Assembly: GCA_035610365.1 (NCBI GenBank)
Contig: CM069433.1
Span: 130,156,545-130,220,544 of the forward strand
Reading direction: 5' to 3'
Origin: Aquatica leii
Lineage: Eukaryota; Arthropoda; Insecta; Coleoptera; Lampyridae
DNA length: 64,000 nucleotides
Part shown: positions 1 through 10,289 of the stretch, in pieces
Position numbering within the stretch: position 1 is the stretch's first letter
Layout: every line of letters begins with the position of its first letter
Notes under the pieces: model-generated
What the model was told of the DNA's origin: nothing
Databases searched by the model: none
What the model saw: the letters and a program-made list of their open reading frames with translations, nothing else
Made by a program: the position numbers and the translations under genes

Positions 1-2
1 GG

Positions 3-415
3 AGTCGATTCTCTATGATAAAAAGTTGTTTATCCATTAAAGAAAATGTAGAAATTAGCAAGTAAGTACAATTCACAGAGTATAGTTGCGTAATACTTCT
101 ATTTTTTACTTATACACTGATGCATTCATTCGTACAGATTTCCACAAACAATCGCATTTCTCAAACGTCAAGGTGTTGGTTACGTAGCTAAAAAAGCCAA
201 AGTATTAACAGCAGAACAAGTAACCAAATTCATTTGTGAAGCTTCATATGAGAAATGGTTCCTTCCGATAGTAATACTAACCATTTTCGTACAGGTACTT
301 TTGATATTTGGTATTTATGGAGCATGTCGACACGTCGGACAAAAGCAAATCGGAGACTAAAACTGTAAATATCAGTAACAATTCAAATTGTACCAGTAAT
401 GTTACAATTAAATAA
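3..415 (+). pseudogene. Crypton-type tyrosine recombinase, 3' part, spliced, internally deleted (copy 1)
   Basis: I recognise this as the Crypton / KIAA1958-like tyrosine recombinase family. Exon 1 (3-61) reads into a GT-AG intron (62-137). Splicing restores a phase-matched reading frame (SKFPQTIAFLKRQGVGYV) typical of the region just before the catalytic domain. Exon 2 runs to a GIYGACR block, whose Arg corresponds to the first catalytic Arg. It then shifts frame and ends in a tail (335-415) rich in Asn, Ser, Thr and Cys (ISNNSNCTSNVTIK), the style of C-terminus seen in these proteins. The middle of the catalytic domain (H-x-x-R and Tyr) is missing, so it cannot be active. The N-terminus lies outside the window. 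Two overlapping AATAAA signals follow at 414-423. A second relic of the same superfamily lies at 59745-60687. Family call is fairly sure; exact exon structure is inferred. Confidence 0.7.
62..137 (+). other. Intron of Crypton-like copy 1
   Basis: A 76-bp interval begins GTAAGT and ends TTCGTACAG. Removing it joins two codon fragments in phase (AA + A = Lys) and gives a continuous family-typical protein. The interval itself contains in-frame stops. Confidence 0.6.
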
Positions 416-423
416 TAAATAAA
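414..423 (+). promoter_or_regulatory. Overlapping AATAAA poly(A) signals
   Basis: Two AATAAA hexamers overlap at 414-419 and 418-423, beginning within the TAA that ends the Crypton-like C-terminal tail. The position fits a 3'-end processing signal for that gene; this is inference from motif and location only. Confidence 0.4.
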
Positions 424-479
424 AGCAATTCGGTTAGTTCTTCTTCTACTATATACATTCCTAAAAGGCAATGTACCAT

Positions 480-1720
480 AATTGGCTGTTTACAAGGAAA
501 ACTTATATCTTACATGTCACTCGATCCAGTAAACTTGAAATAGAATTTACTACAAAAATTTCACAATAAAGAATGTGGTTCAACTTTGAATACAAATAAA
601 GATTTTGACGGATGTCAAAAATTTAGTGTAAAAATGTAGATCGCCAACATTAGTTTCATGGCGCGAAAATTTTACTTAAATAAAAATGTTATTATAACAC
701 CCCAAGAAGACCGAAAACTGTTAAATTACATTGAAAGTATACTTTAGGAAAGAATTAACTCTAGCTGAAGTATAAATTATTGTTATAAGATTAGTTGTTA
801 GTATTGTTACCTACAATTAAAGTCACTAGTGTAATGTTGTTTTTAAAAGTTGGCAACAAAGGAGCACGGGAAAAATGACCTTTCATAGCTCATAAACAAG
901 TACGAAACACATATGTTTTCATTGTGGTATAATGAAAAATCCTTTACAGTGCTATAAAATGAGCGATAAATTCCAGGCTTTACAAAATATCTAAAAAGTA
1001 TGTTAATTGGATAATACAAGACTTTATATAAGTAAATGTTATTTACATTATAGTGAATGATGTAAATGTACAAAAACGTAATGATGTTTGAATTTATATT
1101 TTAATATTTAGAAATGTGTCATTTCGTGACAACTATGTCAATTATGATTATGATTCGATATTGACAGTTGTCAAGTTAGCGATTATTTTAGATTTTAGAT
1201 TTAAAGCATTTGATTGCAGTGATTGTAATTATGTAAGTAGGTACCTATAATGCCAACATAAAAAAATACGCGTAATTGGTTGTAATTTTTTATATTAAAT
1301 TATTATCGACTAAAAAATTAACACAAATTTTACGCGCTTAGGTATTACAGCTCTCCATCTAAATGAAAACCTCGCCCGCTGGGCTCGATTTTCAAACAAA
1401 TTTGTCGCGCTGTAAAATACCATTTAATGGATAATGCACCGTATCACTCAAAGCAAATAAACAAATCTCCGACTCAAAGTAATCGCAAAAAAGATATTCG
1501 TTCATGACTGGAAAACCGAAAAGCAGAATTATTAATGATAGTCAAGCAGTATCCTACATCAAAAGTTATTTTTATAAACCAATAAATTAAAACGTGATAT
1601 TCGCACAGTGATCGAGATTGTTTATGTTTGATACGAACATTTTTTAACTACAATTTATGCAACCTATTATACATTCAAGTACTACTCGTCTGCTAGTTGC
1701 CTAATTCTAAAAACAGTTTT
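480..1720. other. AT-rich stretch without recognisable genes
   Basis: Both strands carry only short chance ORFs. There are no family motifs, terminal repeats or convincing splice structures. It separates the Crypton relic from the non-LTR array. Confidence 0.5.
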
Positions 1721-1726
1721 AAATAG

Positions 1727-2176
1727 CGAAATATAATTAGCGAAATAAATGAACGAAATTTTCGAGCTCGCAATATTATTTTTTTTGGTATAAACGAATT
1801 AGCAGCTTATACGGAAAATGATCGCGCATTACATGATATCGAAGAGTCAAAAGAAGTCATAAATAAAATTTCTACAATAACAACAGAAAACATTCGCACC
1901 TATAGCATAGGAAAATTGAAGCCAAATAAACCACGTCCGATAAAAGTAATATTTACTAACAAAGCAGATGCTATTTTAGTCCTCAAAAATAAAAATAAAC
2001 TTTCTCCCAATACAGGCATATCAATAAATGGAGACGAAACACTAATGCAGCGTGATTACAGAAGAGATCTACAAAAGAAGTTACAGGAGAGAAAAGACAA
2101 CGGAGAAATTAATCTAACAATCAGATATATTCGTAATATTCCTACAATCATTACTAAAAACGCTACAAAAAACTAA
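1727..2176 (+). pseudogene. Non-LTR element A, ORF1 fragment (RNA-binding ORF1p type)
   Basis: An open frame runs from just after a TAG (1724-1726) to a TAA at 2174-2176. It contains the pattern ERNFRARNIIFFGINE, then a middle segment (GKLKPNKPRPIKVIFTNKAD) and a late block with QRDYRRDLQKKLQERKD. This is the conserved C-terminal half of ORF1 proteins of CR1/Jockey/L1-like elements: an RRM-like fold and C-terminal domain that bind element RNA. The N-terminal half and 5' UTR are not recognisable, so this copy is 5'-truncated or decayed. ORF2 of the same element follows 50 bp downstream. The frame is intact for about 150 codons. The family assignment rests on pattern recognition; clade is uncertain. 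Confidence 0.65.
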
Positions 2177-2223
2177 TAAAAAGAAATGTTTTAACCAAAA
2201 CCGAATATGTTCAATCAAAACAG

Positions 2224-2860
2224 TACAAAAAACTGTATATTTGCCATCTAAATTGTCGCTCACTAATCTCATCATTTCATTATTTTTCTGATTTCATATT
2301 GAAAAAAAAAATTTGATGTCATTGCTGTATCTGAAACTTGGTTAAATTCAACTATTCCTTCAATTACAATTAGTCTCCCAAGTTATGAAATAATCAGAAA
2401 CGATAGACCCAGAAAAGGAGGGGGTGTTTGTTTATATATAAAATCGCATTTAAAATTTAAAACTGTAGATTTAAGTTTTCAAGGTATAGATAATAACATT
2501 GAGCAACTTTGGGTTAAATTGTCAATAAGTAAATTAAAGATTGCAATTGGAGTTATATACAGGCCACCTAATACACCAATGACGTATCTTAATGAGTTGG
2601 AGAACACCCTTGCACATTTAACACTCGAAGCTAACGAAACTATTATGTTAGGTGATGTTAATGTAGACTTTTTATCAAATAAAAATAACTTAAAATATTT
2701 TAAAAATATCTTAGAAGTCTTTAATCTTCAGCAAATTATTACTGATCCAACTCGTATAACAGAAACCTCTTCTACACTGATAGACGTTATCTGTGTAAAC
2801 AAATCTCGAAAATTATTTAATAGTGGTACGGAAGATTCCAAACTAAATGTCACCTCGTAA
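2224..2860 (+). pseudogene. Non-LTR element A, ORF2 apurinic-like endonuclease domain
   Basis: ORF2 begins with a segment reading LYICHLNCRSLISSFHYFSD, slips by one base in a run of A at 2302-2311, then continues as FDVIAVSETWLN with the endonuclease catalytic Glu in SETWLN. Further blocks follow: RNDRPRKGGGVCLYIK, the YRPPN block near 2560, MLGDVNVDFL (catalytic Asp region) near 2645 and STLIDVI near 2775. This is the exonuclease-endonuclease-phosphatase domain that nicks target DNA for target-primed reverse transcription. The coding sequence stops abruptly just before the expected final SDH motif, where element B begins. The reverse-transcriptase half of the same element resumes at 7962. 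About 200 codons between the two halves are absent. Confidence 0.75.
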
Positions 2861-3636
2861 ACTCGTACATATGGACCCGCTACATATTGAATAAAAGTGA
2901 GCTTTTTTAAGCGATCAAAGACGGAAATAAAAATTAAAAGCTGTAAGAAGTGAATAATTAAGTGTAAAGTATTGAACTATATCATTAGTGTAAGTTAAAA
3001 TCATCAATTAAGGACCTAATCAATAAAGGTAACGTTAATATTATTCTAATATACGGATAAAGGTCACGCGACGATTGCGATATCAAAGTGATAAACAATT
3101 TAAAGTACATAAATTGAAATAAAATAAATAGAAACCGAAATTTAAATATAAAATCGAATCTAAATTAAAATTAGTACTAAGGTACATGCACACAGTAGGT
3201 AAAACAAAGTGTCAAAGAAAATAGGCACGTGAGGAGAACTGCCTTCGAGGAGTTGATCCGGGTGGCCTCCCGCCTCGGCTACAAAACTTTTATAGACGAT
3301 TGTGATAACCCAAAACGCCAAAACCATTCGAAAATATAATACAGGGCCGCATTCATTGTACGAGATATTAAAACAATACATGAACGATAACGAAGGACTA
3401 ATTAATTCAGTACCGCTATGAACTCCGTACCGTGCAGATGTGCTCAAGGTCTGTCTACAGTGTTGCTGTATTATCTATTACATTCATGAAGTTATGCAGT
3501 TTTATAAATGATTTTAATAGTTTTAAAAATCCAGTTTCTTTTCATTTTTTCGTGAAATATCTTTTATTTCAATTACTGATTATTAATTTAAGTTAATAAT
3601 TTTTGTTTTTCCAAGTTTAATTTAGATGCAATACCT
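2861..3636 (+). promoter_or_regulatory. 5' leader of non-LTR element B
   Basis: This noncoding stretch lies between the broken element A ORF2 and the first ATG of element B. Its middle (about 3220-3440) is notably more GC-rich than its surroundings. It is the position where non-LTR elements keep their internal promoter; no specific promoter motif can be asserted. Confidence 0.45.
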
Positions 3637-4659
3637 ATGAGTTCATGTTCGATTTGTGAATTAGTTATTTCTAGGCATTCCTCAGAAAAAATTCAGTGTT
3701 GTAATTGCTCTGGTTTTTTTCACTGGGGATGTGTGAACATTTCTAAAGTCGAATTTGAAATTTTGGGAGAAAAGTGGAATTGCAATAAGTGTTTGCAATA
3801 AAGACGTCAAAGCAGAACTTTCTCTGATTCAGATATTAGTATGGCAGGTGAGTCGAAAAAAAATCCCAAACCTATTAAATCGGACAGTGGCAGTCAACAG
3901 TCTCAGTCTGGGACTTCCAGTCAGACACAAGATATTCATGGGTTGCTTGTTGATTTAAGAAAACAAATAAGTGACATTGCTGTGAGTCAAGCAAATTTAG
4001 AGAAGAATATCAATGTCTCACTGAATTCCTGTCATGACAAAATCGGGGATAATAAGAATCTTATTGAAACACAAAATAAAATTATCCAAACTCAGCAAGA
4101 CATTGTTAATAAGCTGTTAAGTGAAAATGAGAGTTTAAAAAAAGATATTCAATTTTTGAAAGAAGAAATTGATTTATCTCACCAAGAAAATCGTTCTAAT
4201 GTTGTTGAGATATATGGTTTACCAGTGAGGCAAGGAGAAACCTTGTCTACCGCTGTTTCAAACCTTTCTACTGCAATTGGTTATAAGTTAAACTGGGATG
4301 CGATTGATTCTTGCTTTCAACTTAGGAAGATTCCTGGTTTTGAGTATCCTACAATATTAATAAGATTTTTAAGAAAAAATGATAAAAATGAGTTTCTTAA
4401 GTGTAGAAAGGTGAGAAGGGATCTTAACACGACTCACTTGGGAATGCAACAAAGTTCACCTATTTATATCAATGAAGCATTGACGCCAGTTAGAAAGAAA
4501 CTATTATCAATGGCGCGTAAATTTAAAGTTCAAGAAAATTGGAAATTTGTTTGGATAAACAACGGTAGGATTTATTTAAGAAAAACTGATGGAAGTAGAG
4601 TTTTTTCGTTTGTCTCAAAAGCTCAGTTTGACACTTTTCTTGCAGGTGGGCAACAGTAA
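3637..4659 (+). pseudogene. Element B ORF1: PHD finger plus coiled-coil plus RNA-binding domain, one in-frame stop
   Basis: ATG at 3637 opens a protein whose first ~52 residues form a Cys4-His-Cys3 PHD-type finger (CSICE, CCNC, HWGC and CNKC supply the ligands). A TAA at 3799-3801 follows, and the same frame continues through an ATG at 3841 for 272 codons. That second part has a Gln/Ser-rich linker, a heptad-rich coiled coil (about residues 45-115 of the 272) and the ORF1p core with VVEIYGLPVRQGE, then a basic C-terminus with KKLLSMARKFK. PHD-bearing ORF1 proteins are known from CR1/Jockey-group elements and bind element RNA. The stop is either a single mutation or separates two ORFs; both parts lie in one frame, which favours a recent nonsense change. 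ORF2 starts about 150 bp downstream. Confidence 0.75.
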
Positions 4660-4811
4660 GTGTTATTGTTCTCTTGGAATTAATTAATGATATACAAATA
4701 CTATATAATAATATTATTTTTTATTCCATAGTTTTAAGTAATTTTTGTTTCGAGATGAGAAGAAAGAGTTTTTGTTTTTGTTCTATTGAAATTGGTTTTG
4801 ATGTTTAATGA

Positions 4812-5666
4812 TTATTAGTGATTATAGATAAAAAGAATGAATTTGATTTATATTATCAGAATGTGAGGGGACTGAGGACAAAAACAAATGAATTTTTGTT
4901 ATCAGTTTTGGAAAATAATTTTAATATCATTGCGCTCTCTGAGACTTGGTTAAATTCTTCAATTTTTAACAATGAAGTATTTGATACTAGGTATGATGTG
5001 TTTAGGTCTGATAGAGTTTCGTTGGAAAGAGGGGGTGGGGTACTTTTAGCTATCTTATCTGATTTGAGACCTAAATTAGTTAAAAAAATATCTGAACTTG
5101 ATTTTGAGTGTATTATTTGTAGTTTTTATAAATCAGGCGTTATTTTTTTTATATGCTCTGTTTATTTTCGGCCTAGCAGTAATAGTAAGAAGTATGAGAT
5201 TTTTGTGCAAATTTTTACTGACTTAATTGAATTATGGAAAAATAACTGTAGAGTTGTTATAGTAGGCGATTTTAACTTGCCGAATATGTATAATGTAATT
5301 AATCATGCAGTTGATGGTAATTGTAAAACTAACTTAATTTTAAATTTAATGTCTCTCTTAAATCTAGAGTCAATAAATAATGTTTTGAATTGTTATGGTA
5401 AAACTTTAGATTTGGTTTTAACTAATATCGAGAATAGTACAGTGAGCCACGAAAACTGTCCGTTTGTTGTGGAAGATAGGTATCACCCGGCTCTAACTCT
5501 TCAGTTTACGATTCCCAATAATCCTTATTCGGTATCAGATGTAAATAATCAAAATAATAATGTTGAATATTTTCAGTATCACAAAGCTAATATGAGGGAT
5601 ATTAAAAAGTTTTTGTGTGAGTATGATTGGAGTCATTTTTGCATATTGAATCGGTGGATCACTTAG
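4812..5666 (+). pseudogene. Element B ORF2, endonuclease part (frameshifted before RT)
   Basis: The frame opens after a TGA at 4809-4811. It has YYQNVRGLRTKTNEF near the start, the endonuclease Glu in ALSETWLNSS, SDRVSLERGGGVLLAI, YFRPSSN, VGDFNLPN (catalytic Asp/Asn block) and the final DRYHPALTL block where the catalytic His sits. This is the apurinic-like endonuclease that initiates target-primed reverse transcription. No ATG in this frame precedes the domain, so the true start may use reinitiation or have been lost. Near 5630-5645 the sense moves to another frame, in which the RT part (5627-7666) continues; one missing base explains this. The rest of the domain is complete. Confidence 0.8.
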
Positions 5667-7666
5667 TGGATCTATTGTATGATATTATTTTTATGGCGAT
5701 AAATAAATTTGTTCCTAAAAAAATGATTAAACCTGATAATAAATATCCTCTTTGGTTCACTGAGGAAATTAAAAAGTTTTGCAAAGAAAAAAATTTGCTG
5801 GCTAAGAAAAAGAGGGTCTCACCCTACTTTGAGTCTAGGTTTAAAGAAGTCCGTAAGAATCTTAAAGATAGTATTCATAAAGCTTATATTGATTATATTA
5901 AATCCGTTGAACAATCTGTTGTGAATGACTCCAAACAGTTTTGGACATATATTAATTCGTTAAAATCTAAATCAAAATTGCTTGACAGGATGGAATGGAA
6001 TGGGCAGGTTTTCAAAAGTAAAGGTATTTCAAATGCATTTGCAGGTTATTTTAATTCTGTTTATAGTACCAAAAAATCGTGCTATAGTTTAGAGTCTGTA
6101 GTTCAAGATAATGATAATTTTCTAAATTTCCATTTTGGCTTGATAAATTTAAATGATGTACTCGGAGCTTTTGATGAATTAAAATCCAAAAAAAGTAGTG
6201 GTCTAGATGGCATTCCAACTTTCTTCTTTAAGGAACTAAAATATGAATTAGCTGATAAGATGCTGCATATTTTCAATTTATGTTTTCAACAAGGGGTATT
6301 CCCCACGAAATGGAAATCAGTAAAAATTACACCAGTTTTTAAAAAAGGTAATGAGGCTGAGATATCAAATTATAGGCCTATTTCGATTTTAAACAGTCCA
6401 GGCAAAGTATTGGAAAATGTAATTTACAAGATTCTTTATAACAGTGTTAAACAATATATTTCACCTTATCAGCATGGGTTTTATAAAGGGAGGTCCACTG
6501 AGTCAAATTTGTTAGTTTTTTCTGAATATGTTTCCAGAGTTCTGGAGGACAGGGGTGAAATAGATGTAATTTATACTGATTTCAGTAAAGCGTTTAATAT
6601 GGTTTCTCATGATGTGTTACTTAAAAAACTTAGTAAGTTGGGTGCAACTGATGGGGCTATTCGTTTTTTTGCCTCTTATCTTCAAAACAGAGAATGTTGT
6701 GTCTCTTTTCTTAAGTTTACTTCTTCTCTTTTTATTCCTAATTCTAGAATTCCTCAAGGTTCAAAACTTGGACCTCTATTTTTTCTAATTTTTATTAATG
6801 ATTTGCCAGAAATCTTTCAGTCTTTTTGTCTTTTATTTGCGGATGATGTGAAGTTGTACCGTAGAATTCATGATATCAGTGATGCAATTATTCTTCAAAG
6901 TGATTTGAATAGATTTAACGATTGGTGTGTTTTGAACGAGCTTACTTTAAACATTAATAAGTGCAATGTCATGTCCATAAGTAGAAGGAAGTCAGAAAGG
7001 TTGACCAAATATTTTATTGGGCAGTCAGAATTAAAATCAGTGAGCCAGGTCCATGATCTTGGTGTTATTATGAATAAAAAGTTCAACTTTAACGACCATA
7101 TTGATAATGTAATAACTTCGTGTTATAAAATGATGGGATTAATTAAAAGGTCGACTAAATTCTTTAAAAATCCAAAAGGAATTTTAATTCTTTACTTTTC
7201 ATTTATCAGAAGTAAAATTGAATATTGCTCACTTATTTGGAACCCTTTAAATAAAAAATATTGTAAAAAGATTGAGGTTATGCAAAATAAGTTTTTGCGT
7301 TATTTTTATTATAAAAAGAAAAGGGTGTTTTGTCCTCGGGATTTTCCCACACAGTGTTTGAGGGATTTGGCTGGAGTAAGTACGTTGGAGGATAGGAGAA
7401 ATCAATGCTTGCTAATTACATTATATAAAATTTGTAACGGTGTCATTGACAGTCCAGATTTGTTAAATTATATCAACTTTCAGGTGCCTCGATCTGATAG
7501 TGTTAGAAGACTTAATTTGTTCTACCTATCCAGCCCGACTGTGCTTGCTTCACCAATCTCTCGGGCCTGTAAAATATTTAATCAAGGTAGCCGAGATATG
7601 TTCGGCATTAGTTTAAAAAATTTTAAGACCACCTTGCTAAGTGGAGTTTTTGTCTACTCCACATAG
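5627..7666 (+). CDS. Element B ORF2, reverse transcriptase and C-terminal domain
   Basis: This 679-codon open frame continues ORF2 after the frameshift near 5640. The RT domain shows KSSGLDGIPTFFFKE (finger motif), NYRPISILN, HGFYKGRSTESNL, the first catalytic Asp in YTDFSKAFNMVSHD, PQGSKLGPLFFLIFINDLP and the catalytic FADDVKLY. It then has the thumb block HDLGVIMNKKFNFNDHID and a C-terminal region with IEYCSLIWNP typical of the CR1/Jockey group. It copies element RNA at a nicked target. There is no RNase H or C-terminal zinc finger. The frame is uninterrupted to its TAG, so the RT is probably catalytically competent apart from the upstream shift. A 3' UTR and short-repeat tail follow. Confidence 0.88.
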   Translation: MESFLHIESVDHLVDLLYDIIFMAINKFVPKKMIKPDNKYPLWFTEEIKKFCKEKNLLAKKKRVSPYFESRFKEVRKNLKDSIHKAYIDYIKSVEQSVVNDSKQFWTYINSLKSKSKLLDRMEWNGQVFKSKGISNAFAGYFNSVYSTKKSCYSLESVVQDNDNFLNFHFGLINLNDVLGAFDELKSKKSSGLDGIPTFFFKELKYELADKMLHIFNLCFQQGVFPTKWKSVKITPVFKKGNEAEISNYRPISILNSPGKVLENVIYKILYNSVKQYISPYQHGFYKGRSTESNLLVFSEYVSRVLEDRGEIDVIYTDFSKAFNMVSHDVLLKKLSKLGATDGAIRFFASYLQNRECCVSFLKFTSSLFIPNSRIPQGSKLGPLFFLIFINDLPEIFQSFCLLFADDVKLYRRIHDISDAIILQSDLNRFNDWCVLNELTLNINKCNVMSISRRKSERLTKYFIGQSELKSVSQVHDLGVIMNKKFNFNDHIDNVITSCYKMMGLIKRSTKFFKNPKGILILYFSFIRSKIEYCSLIWNPLNKKYCKKIEVMQNKFLRYFYYKKKRVFCPRDFPTQCLRDLAGVSTLEDRRNQCLLITLYKICNGVIDSPDLLNYINFQVPRSDSVRRLNLFYLSSPTVLASPISRACKIFNQGSRDMFGISLKNFKTTLLSGVFVYST

Positions 7667-7927
7667 GTATTGCTATGTTTTTAAATGGATGGAAAATATT
7701 AATAATACTTAATTATGTGTTTTGTTTTCACATTTTATGATTTTGTTTTTAATTTTTAGAATTTAAATTGTATTTAATTTTTTTGTTGTTTAACTTCAAC
7801 TTTATGAATGTTTTATGTTGCGTTATTAGTTAGAGGAGATTTAATGTATTTGTTAGAACCGTTTTAGGATTTATCCTGTGGTTCTGTATCATTTTGATCT
7901 AATGTATCTGTTTATTGAATTAATGAA

Positions 7928-7962
<35 letters not shown>
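7667..7962 (+). repeat. 3' UTR and tetranucleotide tail of element B
   Basis: A noncoding 3' UTR is followed from about 7925 by about ten AAAT repeats ending at 7962. Such short-repeat tails replace poly(A) in many CR1/Jockey-type elements. The next base pair resumes the coding sense of element A. Confidence 0.75.
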
Positions 7963-7964
<2 letters not shown>

Positions 7965-9398
7965 AATTACTCTCTAACAACAGGTTCCAATGTATGGAAA
8001 AAATCATATATTTGTCCTTTGTCGAAAGTTTCAAAAGCAAAAAACCTTAATGAACGACCCGTAAGTATTTTACCAGTTGCCTTTAAGATTCTAGAGATGA
8101 TAGTAGCAAAAAGATTAACAAATCATATAAATAAATATAGCATCCTACCATCTGTACAGTCAGGGTTTAGAGAAAGCTACAGTATAACAACAGCTATGCT
8201 TAAAATTACAAACGAAATCGTTCAGACTATGGACAATTCTAAAGTAACAATGCTCATACTTTTAGACTACAGCAAAGCCATTGATTCCATAAACTATAAA
8301 CTACTGCTTGCTAAACTCAAGTACTATAACTGCAGCAACCTGGTACTAACATGGTTTCAAAATTATCTGTACTGTAGAACCCAACATGTCAAACTAAATT
8401 CACAAATATCAGATAAACTTAGTGTTCGACAAGGTGTACCACAAGGGAGCATACTGGGGCCTATACTTTTCACGCTCTTTACAGCCGACCTAATGTACGG
8501 TATTACTCCTGATATACATCTACACCTATACGCAGACGACATACAGTTGTACATTTCGTTTGATCCTCGCCTTGTAAATTTTGCTATAGAAAAAAATAAT
8601 GTCAACTTAAGTAATATTATGCAGTGGTCTCGAGACAATGGTTTATTGCTAAACAAATTTAAAACAGAAGCAATATGTATTGGCACTAGAGCAGCACGTA
8701 ATTTGGCAGTTTCATTAGTGAATATAAAAATTATTATAAATGATAGTGAAGTGCTATTAAGTGACCACGTGAAAAGTTTGGGAATTGTGTTAGACCAAAA
8801 TATGTCATTTCAAGTACATGCACAAAAAGTCATGTCAACATGTTATGCAAAAGTTGTCACTCTATATCAGTACAAATATATTTTACCATGTAAATTTAAA
8901 TGGAATATTGTAAATAGTTTAGTTTTAAGTCATATAGATTATTGTTCTAACGTATACTTCAACTTTTTAACTAAAGAATATAAAAACAAAATTCAGGTTC
9001 TACAAAATAATTGTGTTAGATTTGCGTTTAATATACAGCGAAGGGAACATATTACACCATTCTATAATTTTTATCATATACTAAAAACAGAAAATAGATT
9101 TCTTTTATTGTTTGGTTGCATGCTGTATAATGTAATAAATAGTAAATGCCCTACATATTTGTATGTATTACTTAACCAAAGACATACAGATCATAACAGA
9201 AATCTTAGGTTTAACGCGGATTATTGCATACCTTTACACAATACTTGTAAATATCAGTGCGGATTTCATTATCAATCATGCAAAGTTTTAAATAACTACA
9301 GGTCAATATACAATAAATGTACAACAGTGAAAATGTTTAAACAGAATTTAAAGATAAGTTTGTTAAATAAGCAGAATAGTGTTACTTTGGAACATTGA
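7962..9398 (+). pseudogene. Non-LTR element A, ORF2 reverse transcriptase part
   Basis: The coding sense of element A resumes directly after the tail of element B with INYSLTTGSNVWKKSYICP, the start of the RT finger domain. It runs open to a TGA at 9396-9398. Catalytic blocks are visible: LNERPVSILPVAFKILE, QSGFRESYS, the first Asp in LLDYSKAIDSINY, RQGVPQGSILGPILFTLF and LYADDIQLY. A C-terminal part with HIDYCSNVYFNFL follows. The uninterrupted frame of roughly 475 codons means element A is also fairly young despite being split. The sequence differs throughout from the RT of element B, so these are two families. Missing relative to a full ORF2: the linker between endonuclease and RT. Confidence 0.85.
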
Positions 9399-9587
9399 TT
9401 TTATGTTTTAAATTAATCGTTATGTTCCCATAATATTTTAGTTTTGTTTAGTTTTTATTTTTTTAGTTTAAATTTGATTAAAATTCAGGCAAAGTTGAAA
9501 AACGGTTTTTTACCGATACTTCGCCTTTTAGATAAGTAAGATTATATCTTATTCTTATCTAATAAAGATTATTATTATTATTATTAA
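9399..9587 (+). repeat. 3' UTR and (ATT)n tail of element A
   Basis: After the RT stop the sequence contains an inverted pair (an AAAAACGG hairpin region near 9500) and ends in ATTATTATTATTATT at about 9568-9587. A trinucleotide tail is typical of CR1/L2-like elements and marks the 3' terminus of element A. Confidence 0.65.
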
Positions 9588-10289
9588 ATATTAGCGCCGA
9601 AATACTTTTCCATCAGACCTTGTACGATACGAGTTCTCCCAGACATTTATGCCAACCAATATTTACCAAGTCGATTTTTAATTGTATTATTTCAAATGAT
9701 GGCTTTATTCAACATGCAATTTTTTTGCTTGTTTTCAAATTTTTACTGATAAATCTTATAAATGTTTATCTATATTATGCCCTCTTCTTAAATATTTTCA
9801 ACACGACCATTTGGATTCTATACTAGGTAGTTTTAGTTGTGCTTTTGTATTGCTTCAGTTTTTTGCGGTTGTTTACAGTTTTTTTGTTTCATTTGTCATT
9901 TTAACAACTGTACGACTTTTTAATTGATTTTGTAAGTTATTTATCTATAGCTATCTGACGATTGGCGGTACAAATTGATCATTATTGGTCCCGCTGGCGC
10001 CCAATTATTTTATATTTGTATGTTACAGGATTACATTCGACGTTTTTGCAATTAACAATGATGTAGATATAAACTAGGCATTCTTAAACATTTTCTGAAA
10101 CATTTGACTCTAGTTAAATAGGTGCAACTGGCAGTACGATAATAAGAATTTTAAATAATTTTAAAAACGGTTGTTGACATATATCTTGTCCAAACATACA
10201 TAAAGGAAAAACTGAACCAACTAAATATGCGAAATGAAACGTTAGTTATACTTCTACAAGTTTTGAAAAGTTTTCAAGCTAAATCAAGT
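9588..10289. other. No recognisable gene
   Basis: AT-rich sequence between the non-LTR array and the BEL/Pao relic. It may include decayed BEL/Pao 3' sequence, since the integrase sense on the minus strand fades out here, but I cannot show it. Confidence 0.4.

Larger units (their letters stand above)
2861..7962 (+). mobile_element. Non-LTR retrotransposon B (PHD-finger ORF1, CR1/Jockey type), inserted in element A
   Basis: This unit has a roughly 780-bp 5' leader, ORF1 with a PHD finger (3637-4659), ORF2 with endonuclease and reverse transcriptase (4812-7666), a 3' UTR and a tail of about ten TAAA/AAAT repeats ending at 7962. It lies exactly between two parts of element A, which is read in the same orientation. 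I see no clear target-site duplication. Only two coding lesions stand out: a TAA after the PHD finger and a one-base frameshift between endonuclease and RT. It is therefore the youngest and best-preserved retrotransposon here. The left boundary is inferred from where the coding sense of element A ends. Confidence 0.8.

Noticed and set aside
7925-7962. Tetranucleotide array as an independent microsatellite
   Set aside because: It sits at the exact 3' end of non-LTR element B and is explained as its tail.
9995-10002. TGGCGCCC, resembling a retroviral primer-binding site
   Set aside because: It has no LTR end in front of it, the match is short, and the nearby BEL/Pao relic runs on the opposite strand.
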